Assembly: GCF_016808095.1 (NCBI RefSeq)
Contig: NC_068979.1
Span: forward strand, 15,171,001-15,235,000
Direction of reading: 5' to 3'
Source: Vigna angularis
Lineage: Eukaryota; Streptophyta; Magnoliopsida; Fabales; Fabaceae
Length of the DNA: 64,000 nucleotides
Below, in pieces: positions 41,937 to 53,085 of this stretch. The first letter of the stretch is position 1, and the number at the start of each line of letters is the position of its first letter. The position numbers and the translations under genes are program-made. The notes under the pieces were generated by a model that was given only the letters and a program-made list of their open reading frames with translations, searched no databases and was not told the DNA's origin.

Positions 41937-44900
41937 TAGGTTAGGCGCGTCCGCTTGAGCTAAGTATCTCGTTTCTCTTTGATCTGAGTTACTCTTTGTT
42001 GATTCTCAAATTTTCTGTCTCGATCTGTTCTCTGTTCTTGAGATTCAATCTGTGCGTTTGGTTTTTTTTCAAATTTTCCGTGTTGTTGATTATCATTCGT
42101 GCAATGTTTTGAGTATTTTACTTTGTCTTGTTTGTTGTTTGGTTCTGTACATCAATTGCTGCTTACAGTAGGTTCTGGTTGAGTCAATTTGTGTGTGCCA
42201 GCTTTACTTTGAGTCTTTTCCTCATCTTAATCGGTCCAAAATTTTGTTTGAGTCATTTTATTTGAGCATCAATTCTGTTTTGTCATAGTTGTCATGTTAA
42301 TTGATTTTTCTTGTTCATAACTTCAAGTTGTACTTCTTAATTAAGTTGTGTTTGTGGTGATCTGATTGTATGTTCAATGTGCATACCGTATGAGCTATGA
42401 CATTCAATACTGAGAGCTCGGATGCATGAAATGAGCAGCAGATCTGATTTGAATTTTCTGTTGTGAACTTCTGGTTTTAATAAGCTGTTGAATCTGAACA
42501 TTGAAGCTATTCTGCACTTTTAAAATTAAGCTGGAATGCTGAGATGACTAGTAACAAAGTGCCAACCAGAAAAGTCGTGATATGCTCAGCATTAGCTTGG
42601 TTGTTAGTGTGAAAATCACAGCAGAGATTACTTGCAAGCAGTAGGCCGAACTGCATATTTCCTTGCTTGAGTCATTTGTTTTGTTGTTGTTCATTTCAGT
42701 AGTAGATCATTGCTGGAATTTTGTGTATTTAATCCTAGAGTCTTTGCAAACCATTTTTAAAATTTCTAAACTGCAGAACTAAGTTGTTTCAATGCTTGTT
42801 AATCACTGTTTTGGTCCAAAACGAAATAAAGGCATGAGTTGAGTAAATCGGTTCAAAAGAGGCAAATTCTGAAAAGAAAAATAAGGAACTGAACATGTGA
42901 ATTTGAGTAAAAGCCTATGAAATTGTGTAAACTGGCCTTGAATGATCAAAACAAGCATCATTAAACTTGTTCGAATGGATTTCAGTGTGTAATTGTGTCC
43001 AGAATTGAAATTGCTAAAAATAGCTATTGGACAAGTTCAATTTTGCATCTGAAACCTGTGTTCACCAACCAGTTCTGCAATTCCTTACTGCATTTTTTTT
43101 ATTTGTTTTCTTAATCTGTTCTAGATCCCTTGTTAGGTTCTGTTTGTGTGCTCACCTTATTCATTACCTTGTTTCTTGTTTGTCTTGATTGACTTTCCTG
43201 GTTTTTGTCTCAATGCATGTGCATTCTGTTCTGCTGAATCATAATTGGATCTTTTCTTTGCTTTATTAATCTGATCTCAAGTCAGTTGCTTTGCTGTTTT
43301 TGTCATTCCATTACCTTGTTTATCCTAGCCATTTTCCTGATTGAGAAATCTGATTCCATTCTGGTTTTTGGGATTTGAAAGAAGGTAAGTGTGAATGGTA
43401 GCATATTAGGTGGTGGTGATCCACAGGATTCTCTGGTTTAGACTGAAAATTTCATTTGAGTGCCTTAAAATGTTTTAAAGAGAAACCTCAGTGCTGTGAG
43501 CTTAGTAAGGCTGAATTAGGCCACTTCCTTGGCACATTTGTATGAGAGAATCAGTTTTACTTAACTGTGTGCTGACGGTTTACTTGTGCAGGAAAGTGAG
43601 ATTGATTAAGCTGGAATGCAACCCATTGGACCAAGAGAGAAAGTTTTCTTGCATTGAATCTGATTATTGCATTCTGTTGCATTCATTTTAGATTTTAAAT
43701 TGTTTACTGAAATCATTGAGATATTATATGTCTGAATGTGATTACTGATTTCATGGTTTGCTTACAATTGTTGAAATTTGTTGAGTCCTTATTAGCACCA
43801 TCACTCTTTCTTTGTTGAGATCATTTTTCCAAATGCATATAGAAAATATTTTCCTGGTATTAATCACATGCAGAATTCAGTTTTGTTCAGATTGATTGAT
43901 TGCATACCCTTGCATGCCACCTAGTTAGTTGTTCATGGACTGATTTATGCATGAATTGATTTGCTTGGAGTAATTAGGCTTGTGCATGAACTTGTTTTAA
44001 CTGCCAAAGCATCATTCCATTTGTTTAAGAAGTGACTAAAGCACTTAATTTCCAATTCTGACTTCCTGGTTGAATTAAGCACATCATTATTTTTACCCGT
44101 TGGATTTATCAGATTTTAAATTAGAATTGAATGGTTGCTTAAATCAGTTTAGTTCAGCTTTGAATTACACACATTGCATCTGGTTAATGTCCATTCCTAT
44201 TTGTATTTGCTGGATTTGGGTTTGATTTTGTATGCAGAAATGAACCTATGTAGAAATGAACCAGTGCAGGGTGTCCAATAGAAGTTGAGATTAGTTTAGA
44301 ATGAGCATGAGTATAGCTTGAGCAACCAGTAGCAGCCATCTGAACTGAAGGGAGTTTCTTTTATCTAAAACTGCTTTTGATATCCTTAAATTGTTTTGTA
44401 TGGCCTGCAATCATTGGGATTAGAATTGTTTAATCTGCTGATTTAGTTGGAATTATCTGTGCAGAGTTGTTTTCATTGGAATTCAAATTGTCCAGGAGTT
44501 TAATTGAGCAGCTGCAGAATCTCACTAGAAAGCTTGTGCAGCCAAGAGAAAGGGAAGTTCTTACTGCCTTATATTTTTGTGCAAACTAATTTTACTAAGG
44601 GTGTAAGTGACAGCAGTCTTGATTCATTTGTGTTGCAGGATTGGACAAGTTAATTTCTTGATTAGGCTGAGAGAGGTAGTTGAAGGCCATATTTTGATCA
44701 AGTGAAGCCCTGCAGCAGTGAACCGTACCCAGAACGTTCAAGAACAAGACTAGTAGCATAGCTTGTTTTATTTGAATTTGTTTTTGTGTAATCTGGTTTG
44801 TAATAGTCTAGTGTTAGCTTTTTGATTGGGTTTATTCTGCATTGTAAAAGGCCTTTTATAAAGTCCAAGTGCTTTGGAACAGTCCTTGGTGCTCTTTCAA

Positions 44901-45325
44901 ACTCTTGGCAATTTTACTTGCTTTAAATTTAGCATAGGTAGATAGATGAATGTGTGATTTGATTTGTGTTTCTCGTAGGGGGTCATTAGGGTCCGCTGGA
45001 TTCTTAAGTGTTGTGTTTGTTTTATTTTGTGTTTCACGTTTAGGGGTGATTTAGGCTAAAAGGGATTAAACTCTAAGCCTTATCACATTAGAGTCCGAGA
45101 GTCTAGTCTTTTAATTGTGCTTAATTGTTGTGATTATTTGTGAGTTGTGTCCTTTGATTTTAAAAGTGATTTTAGTTTAAAGGGTAACTAGTAGTAACCT
45201 AAGACATTTCTGGCAAGGCAAGACTTGGTACTTAAGCAGTCTTTATGACTCACCTCTCTTACCTGGGACTTGTCTAAGTGTGAATCTTGTATATCTTTTA
45301 CACTAGAAAACTTTTAGAAACAAAG
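41937..45325 (+). other. E6 long non-coding leader (3.4 kb)
   Basis: T-rich, with stop codons in all frames and no recognised domain. Unusually long for a region between primer site and gag. It is probably a 5' untranslated region or an intron-like leader; many GTAAGT- and TTGCAG-like words are present (for example 43383 and 44633). Confidence 0.7.
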
Positions 45326-46606
45326 ATGTCTTGTTATCCATATAGGTCTTCTAGGAATTTTAATTTTGATAAGCAACTTAGTTACAAAGACATCAAAAGA
45401 GAACATGATAAAGCTAGAAGGAAGTCTTGTCCATTTTATGAATTTGATAGGATTGAAGATGATTTGTATAAACAAGCTAGTGGAAGTATTCCATTCTTTG
45501 GTGATGATATTGGTGCATTAACATACCTAGCTTGGGAAAAGGAAATTGATGACATGCATTCATTCATGGTTAGAAAAAGTAAATCTGAATCCTTCTATTC
45601 TAGAGATAATGAATCTTATATTCTTAATCTCTACACTTCTAGTTTTGAAAAGCATGCAAGAAAGTGGTGGGATGATAGGCAATATCATGTTAAGATAGGT
45701 AGAAAATATCCCATTCATGATTGGAATGAATTGAAAGCTTGTATGAGAAGAAAGTTTGTGCCTCGAGAAATTGAAAGAAACTTAGAACTTATGAGAGAGC
45801 TTATTAAAGAAGGTGAGTCATTCATTCAAAATTTAAGTGGGTTCTCTCGTAGGGAAAGTGAGTTTCTAGAAAAACTCAAGAGGCTATGGGAAGAGACAAG
45901 CAAATATAGAATTCAGAGATTAAAAAGAGAAAAACAAAAGCAAGAAATAAGAGAGAGAAGAGAAGAAGAGAAAAGAAGAGAGCAAGAGAGAAGAGAAGAA
46001 GAAGAAAACAAGAGAAGAAAAGAGGAAGAAAGAGAGAGAAGAGACGAGGAAGAAAGAGAACGAAGAGAAAGAAGAGAAGAAGAGAAAAGAAGAGAGAAAG
46101 AGAGAAAAGAAGCACAAAGAAGAGAAAAGGAAGAAGTTGAAAGAATAGAAATGGAAGAAAAGAAAAAGCAACTAAGGGTCACATCTCCTCCTACCCTAGA
46201 AGCTAGACTCTTAAGGGGAGGTTTTCTATCCTCTCACTTTTTTCCATTTATATTTGAATTTTCCAAATTTTACTTTTCTTTCAAAGACTTTGCCACTCCA
46301 TCTTTAAAAATGTTATCACTTTCAACACATGCAAAGTCACAACTTAGGTTATGGTTACCTTTATGGTTACCAATAACTCAAGATACACATAAAATTGCAA
46401 ATGACGAAAGGTTTCCTTGTTACATTAACATTAAAAATTTCAAAATTAGGAAACCTTCTTCTACACATAGTCTTTTATATATATTACTGGGTCAAAAAGA
46501 ACTAAGTAGAGATATGTTTGATGTTTATTGCAGATGGATATTTGACCCAGGAGGAACCCTTGTGAAGCCAACAAAAATAAGTCTTCAGAAGCACCATCAG
46601 ATTTGA
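45326..46606 (+). CDS. E6 gag-like protein (426 aa)
   Basis: Chosen start MSCYPYRSSRNF; an in-frame extension of 13 codons is possible. Residues of about 75-165 match the Ty3/gypsy Retrotrans_gag pattern: PFFGDDIGALTYLAWEKEID, ARKWWDDRQ and WNELKACMRRKFVPREIERN. Residues 195-285 are a very long Glu/Arg/Lys helix (RREEEKRREQERREEEE-type), probably a coiled coil. The last 130 residues are hydrophobic and mixed, and appear to come from shifted reading of pol or 3' sequence. No zinc knuckle, protease or RT is present. The frame is intact, consistent with the young LTRs. A capsid-like role is known for the family; it is inferred here. Confidence 0.8.
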   Translation: MSCYPYRSSRNFNFDKQLSYKDIKREHDKARRKSCPFYEFDRIEDDLYKQASGSIPFFGDDIGALTYLAWEKEIDDMHSFMVRKSKSESFYSRDNESYILNLYTSSFEKHARKWWDDRQYHVKIGRKYPIHDWNELKACMRRKFVPREIERNLELMRELIKEGESFIQNLSGFSRRESEFLEKLKRLWEETSKYRIQRLKREKQKQEIRERREEEKRREQERREEEENKRRKEEERERRDEEERERRERREEEKRREKERKEAQRREKEEVERIEMEEKKKQLRVTSPPTLEARLLRGGFLSSHFFPFIFEFSKFYFSFKDFATPSLKMLSLSTHAKSQLRLWLPLWLPITQDTHKIANDERFPCYINIKNFKIRKPSSTHSLLYILLGQKELSRDMFDVYCRWIFDPGGTLVKPTKISLQKHHQI

Positions 46607-46634
46607 GGACAAATCCTTTCCAAGGGGAAGGGGA
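46575..46634 (+). other. E6 remnant polyprotein C-terminus and polypurine tract
   Basis: In another frame than gag the DNA reads DLRTNPFQGEGDDR, the usual C-terminal signature of many plant Ty3/gypsy polyproteins, where the polypurine tract overlaps the coding end. The tract itself is AAGGGGAAGGGGA at 46622-46634, immediately before the LTR. It shows that E6 arose from a full element by internal deletion. Confidence 0.75.
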
Positions 46635-47470
46635 TGATAGACGGGGCCTAAGCCCAATTAGTTTAGTGTAGTATTTCTTTTACTTTTAAAACATGTGTAA
46701 AAGGTGTTAGGCATGTGCTAGATAGGAGGGACTTTTAGTCTTATATATAGCCATGTCACCACCTCTTGTAAGATACTTTTGAACATAATGAATTGTTATT
46801 CTGTTGAGAACACTCCAGAGCAATTCTACCTTGAAAGTCAAGGCTAGAGAATCCCAAAGGATCTCCTCTAGCCACCTTCCATTCACATCATCCATTCTCT
46901 CAATTTTCCAGCATCAGTTTCTCTCTCCTCCGTAGCATCCATCTCACGCCACTCTCACCAATTACTAGCGTCCTCGTGGCTTGCGTCAGGTCTACTGCCA
47001 CGCGTGCCTTTTCTCTCACGAGATTCCATCAGCATAGCTTCCATATCCTCATTTCGCGTCTGCACCTACGTTTCCTCTGTCGAAAACTCTTCAACCACAA
47101 ACCTCATTCTCATCATCGTTGGACCTTCACCGTGGTGCTTCTCGTCAACAATCAGATTCCTCGCTTCAGTTTGTTGTCGATCCAACCTTCGAACTACATC
47201 CATTCGAGCCTCTTCACCGAACATCATCAGGAGCCTAGGGTTTCTTCCGCCTCTAGGTTATTTCTTAGAGTTCCTTCAGTTCCATCGATTAAATCTTCTT
47301 CTCCACCGATCAAATTCTCCCTTACCTTCATCCCTAGAGTTTTCTCCGATTAAACCTCAACCTAGGGTTCTTAGTTCTTCTGCTTCGTTCCGCTGCGCAT
47401 TGATGTCAAGGATGCCTCGAGGAGTCCAAATCTCTCAAGTTTCGTCTTCTCCTCGGAGCGTCCGCTATCA
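46635..47470 (+). repeat. E6 3' LTR (836 bp)
   Basis: Same as 41085-41920 apart from two substitutions. Followed by CTAGT. Confidence 0.95.
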
Positions 47471-47475
47471 CTAGT

Positions 47476-48058
47476 TATCAAGTTTTTTCTGACTAGCTCT
47501 TAATTAATTATCTGTGTAATTTTTCTATGTTTTCTTTAGTTTGATCCTAGAAATATTTTTTTAAAATTCCCATTGCCTTAACATCTTCCTAGGATTTCTA
47601 ATTAAAGTTCCATGTTGATGTATTGATATACTGCAAATTTTATGAAGTGTAAGTATCCTTTTTCAAATTAGTTTTAGTTTAATTTCAATTGGAGGCATGT
47701 GTTTCATTGTAAATCTCAATATAAATTTTTTTATTATTTTGGAAAAATTTAATTGAAGTATGTCGTGTTTTATTTCTTCTAGCTTCATTGGACGCCTTGT
47801 ACCCCATTCAGAATGTACCCCATCATTATTTCTCTTTTCAAGAGTGTAATTGAAGTGAAAATTAGAGAATTTGTGTGCAATTTCAACACTGTATTGGAAG
47901 AGATATCATTATCCAAACAAAATCTTTCCACGCCTCTTGATTGTATGAAAAATCGTAAATTTGATATTGTAAGTGTTCAATAATTCATTAATAGGTTTAA
48001 GTATATTTTGTTAAGTTGTTTATGTAATATATCTATTTTAAATGTAAAATGTTTGGTA
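47476..48058 (+). other. Low-copy AT-rich DNA between E6 and E7
   Basis: Resumes the sequence before E6. No ORF of note and no recognised motif. Its last 52 bp plus the 5-bp target site (48007-48063) recur at 54292-54348, which is discussed as a finding. Confidence 0.7.
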
Positions 48059-48063
48059 TGGTG
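48059..48063. repeat. Target site duplication of E7, left copy (tggtg)
   Basis: TGGTG at 48059-48063 recurs at 55715-55719 after the last LTR, and also at 54344-54348 inside the duplicated junction. Confidence 0.88.
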
Positions 48064-49411
48064 TGATGGACAAATTTGTAAGCACCAAAATATGATGTCA
48101 CAAACTTGTTTCACAATCGGCAAGTATGACCGAATCGTTCAAGTAATAAACTTGGTAAGACCAAGTATCGTTCTTCCCAAAGGACTCACGGCCTAGTTTA
48201 GTTGTGTGATTTGTTGATTAGCTAAGACTTACAAACGAAATAATTGGATTATATTATGCAAGACGAAAAACTAAACATGTATGCATGAATTGATCAATGG
48301 CAAAGACTAAAGATAAACACTTTCAAAGGAATATATGAATGAATATGTTGTTGGGGGTCAATTTCATCTCATCCACTCTCATACATTTTAGGAATTCAAC
48401 ATTCAAATCATCATTGTTAATGCCACTCTCTAAAGTACCATTCTAGATGGCTTCTCCCTAATCAAATAGTTCATACAATTCCTAGCATTCCTAATGATTA
48501 GTTCATGAGTGCAGGAGCTTAACGACAACCAATATAATATTGTCAGTATAATATTGGGAGAAATTCCCCGGATCTAGACTTCCCCGTACGTGTCCGTATC
48601 GACAAAACCAATAATCATGCAATAGAATGAGTTAAACAATGCAAGCATTGAGCAAAGAGGAAAAACCCTAACTAATGATGAAAGAAAGCATAAGTCTTAG
48701 ATTAAGATGCAAGCATAAATTCCATATATGAGAGCTTCAAGAGATTACATTGATTCCCCAACAAACATACAAGGTTTAGTTCACCATATTCATGGTGAAC
48801 CTAGATGAACAATAATGAAAGAATGAAAGATAAAACCCTAGAAAGGTGAAGAGGTAGCCTGAGCATCCAAGATCCTCCTTCAAAGGGGTGGAAGAGAGAG
48901 TGTTTGCCTCGTTTCTGCCAAAGATACTAATTCTAGGACGTGTAAGTCCTTATATACTATTTTAGAATTACAAAAGATCTAAGCCCAAGCCCATAAAAGT
49001 GCCAGAAAACGAGTCCAAGCCCATTATTAAGATTGGCGCTCAGCGGTAAATACCGCTCAGCGGTGACTGCGCTTCCCTTTTCTTCCCCTCAGCGGCCAGT
49101 TTGCCCCTCAGCGGACCTCCCGTGACCTCCTGAGTGCCGCTCAGCGGTAAAATGCCGCTGAGCGGTGCTTTCGGCTTCTCCTTTTGCACTCTTTAATCTC
49201 TTTTCTGATTCCATCTCTCTCCTTCTTCACTTCTTTCACTAAATTCACCTTAAAACCTACACAAAAACACTTAAATCAAGCATAAACCTGTCCAGCTCTC
49301 TTATTTATGAAAATATAGATAAAAGCATGATTTCAAGCTAGTTTTTAAGTCTAAAGGTTGCTTTTAGTATCAATTTTAAGCATGAAAATAACAGTTTTTC
49401 AACTGTTATCA
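48064..49411 (-). repeat. E7 3' LTR (1348 bp)
   Basis: Window orientation TGATGGACAAATTTG to CAACTGTTATCA. The GC-palindrome block is at about 49035-49170. It is identical to 54349-55714 apart from one substitution noticed (near 49090/55378) and one 18-bp unit missing. Confidence 0.92.
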
Positions 49412-50687
49412 CAACCCCAAACTTAGAACTTTGCTTGTCCTCAAGCAAACAAGATGTAACTCAATCTCCAACCAATTCATATGATAGTTCACTCATTCAA
49501 AAATCCTCTTTTTCAAGATAAGTAACAACTTCACTCAAACTTATGACCAAGAGTTCAATCAAGATGTGCACATGCTTTAGTGTTCACAAAGTCATTTAAA
49601 TTCCAACAAATGCTATTCTTCATGAATGATCAATCAATTAAGCATGGATGTTCATGTGCTTATGGAATATTTCCTCACTAGGTAAAGTGTTTCACTAAAC
49701 ACACAAGTGTATAAGAGGTGTAGTGTTTCGCTCATTCACTCCACTATCACAATGTCACATGAATCAACTTTGCCTTTCATTTTACCACAATCAAAACAAT
49801 CACAAGCATGCATCATCAAAAGGACTTTTCACTGGCTTATAATGTGGCTGGGCTAACAAGAAAATTGGTTTTTCTGGATCGCAAAATCCTTGAGTCAAGA
49901 GAATCATAACAACACAATCATCTTATTCATTCCCAACTTGCCTTTTACAATTGCAACTGCATTGAGCTTTACTTCTTTTTCTTTTCTTTTCTTTTTCTTT
50001 GCATATTCTTACTTTTTAGCTCTTAGCTCAATGCTTTTTATGTTTTCCCAATAACCCCAAACTTGAACATTTAACAATACCACATAAGATCTTCTACTTA
50101 ACTCAAGGTAAAGATTTTCAATCAAAGGTTTCAAGTGTATGTTCAAGGCTAAGGGTTCAAAGGATAGAACACAAAGTGTTCTCTTTTAGTAAGCTAACTT
50201 TATGAATTTGGCCAATAAAAAGGTTCCAACAAATGGCCTTGATCACATGATGCAAAACAAGCAATTGATTCAATCATAGAAAACCTGGGCAAAATCATTC
50301 ATGCTTTCAAAGTAGTAGCATTCAATTATACCAAAAACTCTGGAGCTCAAAACCTCACATATAAGCTCATTCACATTTGACATACACATCCTGCTTAATC
50401 TCACAACCACAATCATAATTTCATGCATTTGTTCACAAAGCTTGTGAATCACCTGTATAAGCATTTTAATGTGCACATCTATCTCAACATCAATCAATCA
50501 CTAAACATCATCAAGTAGTACTTATCACACAATCACAGTTAATAGCAAACCATCACACAAACCAGGTTTTCAAAAGAGTACATCAAACCCTAATCTAAAA
50601 ACAAAAACAAATGAGTTCAGAAAACTTAAACCACAAAAGCATAATCATTTGATAGCATTCATCAGTAAATGCTATCTCAGCTCCTCA
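49412..50687 (-). other. E7 3' non-coding tail
   Basis: Polypurine tract (minus strand TTTGGGGTTG) at 49412-49421, then the conserved tail as in E1. A perfect 9-bp stem-loop lies at 50651-50676, eleven bases past the ORF2 stop, with loop TACTGATG on the minus strand. No real ORF. Confidence 0.8.
50651..50676 (-). other. Stem-loop downstream of intact ORF2
   Basis: GATAGCATT / AATGCTATC arms with an 8-nt loop, the same as at 3383-3408 and 9843-9868. Its constant distance from the ORF2 stop suggests a 3'-end or translation-linked RNA signal. Confidence 0.75.
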
Positions 50688-51911
50688 TCAGTCTGAGCTC
50701 TCTGTATCTTCCTCTTCCTCCTCATCTTCATCTTCATCAAATGCATCCTCCTCCTCATCTTCATCTTCTTCCATATCTCTAGCTGAAGCTTCAGCTGCTT
50801 CAGCTTCTCCATGCAATGGTTCTTCTGGCCAAGCTACCACATTATGGAATTCATCCATAGTCCACCTGTGTGCTGGAGGATTATCATACATCCCCACTAT
50901 CATCTCAGCAGTGGCCACCTGCCCTCTGTGAATGGACTGCAACTGAGCACCTATAAGAGACATATACATGTCCCTCATCTGGAATGGTTCTGCTTCATGT
51001 GTATCCACAGACGTCCGGCTCTGTGCTGGCCCTCTACGAGCCTGGCGTGGTGGAACTGGCTGAGCTGCATCCTCACCTCCACAGTACTGTCTATAATAAG
51101 CCTCATCAATAGCTTTTCTTGGCCTCTCAAATGGTGGAACAGAAGTGTCCACCCCAGCTTGCTTGCAAAGGTGAGTGATCAAAGAAGGATGTCCTAGTGG
51201 TGCTTTGTTGTTTGAGGTGTTAGCACATACACTGATTTCATCAGCTATTACCTGCCCAATATTAACATTCAAGTTTCTGATAGCACAGTAGATGAATAGT
51301 GCCCTGCTGAGAGTAATATCTGACACATGTGAACATGGCTGAATGTTGGCATGAGAAAATGCCATCCAATATTTTGCAAGAGGAGTCAAATCCGTCCTCC
51401 TAATATTAACCACTGCGCCAGATCTATTCCTTTGGAAGTGTCCTCCAGGTATACACAGTACTCTCTCAACATCCTCAAAGTCAGCACCTTCCTCCATGCT
51501 AAGAGCAAACTGACATTGCTCACCAGCCCACACAGTATCCAGGAAGTTGTTGATAGAATCAGGATGAAACCTGATAGCATGGCCTCTGACATAGCCCAAA
51601 TAATTCTCAGCTGGATGGCCACCAATCTTCTTTGCATTGGTGTAGAATTCCTTGACCACAACTATGTTGGCAGGTGCTGGATAAGTGGCTAGCTTTCCCC
51701 AATCATTCCCTAACACTTGCTCTCCAAATTGAGGAGCAAAGTTAGGTATCATTCCAACTTTTCTCTCCATTAGAAGTCTCCTGTCCTGAACCACCCTAAA
51801 GTGCTTCTCATGTTTCCTAGAAAGGAACCTGCCATTATGGGGCTGCTCTGGTTCCTTTTCCTTTCTCTTGGTTGCCATGGTTTTCAATCTCTTTCCAGAA
51901 GAGGATGCCAT
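50688..51911 (-). CDS. ORF2, intact plant transposon-protein-like accessory protein (407 aa)
   Basis: Starts MASSSGKRLK (ATG ending at 51911). A frame extension upstream begins just before a TTGAATGCAG that could be a splice acceptor. The N-terminus is basic (KRLKTMATKRKEKE), a possible nuclear signal. The core (about 45-270) has NDWGKLATYPAPANIVVVKE, FYTNAKK, YVRGHAIRF, SINNFLDTVW, LTPLAKYWM and GQVIADEISVCAN. This fits the 'putative plant transposon protein' domain (PF20167). A Pro/Arg/Gln linker follows, then a segment MRDMYMSLIGAQLQSIHRGQ, and an Asp/Glu-rich C-terminus of about 35 residues. The sense orientation, downstream of gag and near the 3' LTR, is that of an additional or env-like ORF of Athila elements. 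Molecular function is unknown. Confidence 0.82.
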   Translation of the reverse strand: MASSSGKRLKTMATKRKEKEPEQPHNGRFLSRKHEKHFRVVQDRRLLMERKVGMIPNFAPQFGEQVLGNDWGKLATYPAPANIVVVKEFYTNAKKIGGHPAENYLGYVRGHAIRFHPDSINNFLDTVWAGEQCQFALSMEEGADFEDVERVLCIPGGHFQRNRSGAVVNIRRTDLTPLAKYWMAFSHANIQPCSHVSDITLSRALFIYCAIRNLNVNIGQVIADEISVCANTSNNKAPLGHPSLITHLCKQAGVDTSVPPFERPRKAIDEAYYRQYCGGEDAAQPVPPRQARRGPAQSRTSVDTHEAEPFQMRDMYMSLIGAQLQSIHRGQVATAEMIVGMYDNPPAHRWTMDEFHNVVAWPEEPLHGEAEAAEASARDMEEDEDEEEDAFDEDEDEEEEEDTESSD

Positions 51912-52993
51912 TCCTGCATTCAAAACACAAACCAAAACCACAGAACATGATGTTAATCATTAGTAAACACAGAACACAACTCCTTTCGAAGCTAAACCAC
52001 CGCTGAGGGCCAGAATTTCCCCTCAGCGCCACCAGTATCACACGCAAAACCAGAAAAACCAAATCTGGCAGAGTGCCGCTCAGCGGTAAATGCCGCTCAG
52101 CGGTGACCTGCAGATTTTTGCAAATCTCGTTTTAAAACTGTCCTAACTCCACCCAAATGCAATTTTCAGTTTTCCAGTTCATAATCAAGCAGTTTAATCG
52201 GTTCAAATATCAAGTATATCATCAAATCATGCATAGAAATCAAAATCCCTAACTATTCATGCTTTGACAACCACATTCAAATTCAAGAACCCTAGAATGA
52301 ACCAAATGCATTTTACTTACTTGGGTGGAGATGCTAGATGATATGAGAATGCTTCCAAACTAGAATGCTCTCTTCCAACCCCAAACTTTGATGGCACACT
52401 AGTGAAAAAGTGAGTGAAAGAGAGATTTTCTAAAGAGGGAAGAGTAAAAAGATGTGCAAAACCTAAGAGAAGATATGTGGAAGTGTTTGTGCAGAGAAGG
52501 GCTTGAAAGAATGTAAAAACGCGCAGCTTAGGGTTTAAAAATACCCCAATGGGCTCGGGTTCCGCTAAGGGGAACTTAAGCCCATCTGCGATAATACCGC
52601 TCAGCGGTAATTGCCGCTCAGCGGCACTTTCGTGATGTGCCCTTCTCCTTCTTTTCTTGACCTACGTGCCTTCCCTACATGTCCCTCATAGGTTCCCTGC
52701 AATTCAATGTTAAAAATGCTTATGCAAATCCTAACTAAAAATAAATAAACAAAAACAATCAATCAACTGGGTTGCCTCCCAGGTAGCGCTTGTTTAACGT
52801 CACGAGCCTGACCCAAAATCCACCAACACCCATCAGTAGGTGTTTCAAACTTACCAGCACCCATCAGTAGGTGCAAAATTTCTTACCAACACCCATCAGT
52901 AGGTGTTACAACATTGTATCCTTCAGTAGATACTTAACCACCTAGCATCCTTCAGTAGATGCTAAATTCAACAAAATATTTACAGAATAATGT
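51912..52993 (-). other. E7 ORF2 leader with GC palindromes and stem-loop cassette
   Basis: Minus strand, between ORF1 and ORF2. Module 2 is at 52764-52815. Five stem-loops lie at 52825-52963 with stems AACACC (two copies), GCACC, GTATC and AGCATC, all perfectly paired. GC palindromes lie at about 52075-52105 and 52597-52627. A pyrimidine stretch and AAATGCATTTTACTTACTTG (about 52306-52325) could hold splice-donor-like signals. No other ORF. Confidence 0.75.
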
Positions 52994-53085
52994 TCACAAA
53001 TTAAACCAAATCAAAATTAAAAGTTTGTCAATCACTGGGTTGCCTCCCAGCAAGCGCTCTTTTAACGTCATTAGCTTGACCCAGT
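52764..53085 (-). other. Structured intergenic cassette of E7: module 1, five stem-loops, module 2
   Basis: Module 1 (53033-53085) is read through by the C-terminus of ORF1 (LLGGNPV). Stem-loops on the minus strand are AGCATC/GATGCT (52944-52963), GTATC/GATAC (52916-52933), AACACC/GGTGTT (52888-52907 and 52825-52844) and GCACC/GGTGC (52857-52874). Loops are TACTGAAG with AT-type stems and TACTGATG with ACACC-type stems. Confidence 0.85.

Larger units (their letters stand above)
41085..47470 (+). mobile_element. E6: young gag-only LTR retrotransposon (TR-GAG-like)
   Basis: Two 836-bp LTRs differ at only two positions by eye (near 41605/47155 and 41912/47462) and are flanked by CTAGT. The primer site fits initiator tRNA-Met. 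The internal 4.7 kb has a non-coding leader of 3.4 kb, one gag-like ORF and a remnant of a polyprotein C-terminus running into the polypurine tract. Protease, RT, RNase H and integrase are missing. The near-identity of the LTRs means a recent insertion, presumably mobilised by an autonomous relative. Confidence 0.93.

Noticed and set aside
41426..41939. 125- and 161-codon ORFs in the E6 LTR (copies at 46976-47474)
   Set aside because: Two overlapping Ser/Phe-rich frames in the LTR, kept open by composition; the copies exist because the LTRs are identical. The sequence continues into the primer site.
45876..46182. Minus-strand Leu/Ser/Phe-rich ORFs resembling membrane proteins
   Set aside because: Antisense shadows of the Glu/Arg-rich helix of E6 gag.
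51351..51692. Plus-strand ORF over ORF2
   Set aside because: Shadow of ORF2, which has family motifs on the minus strand.
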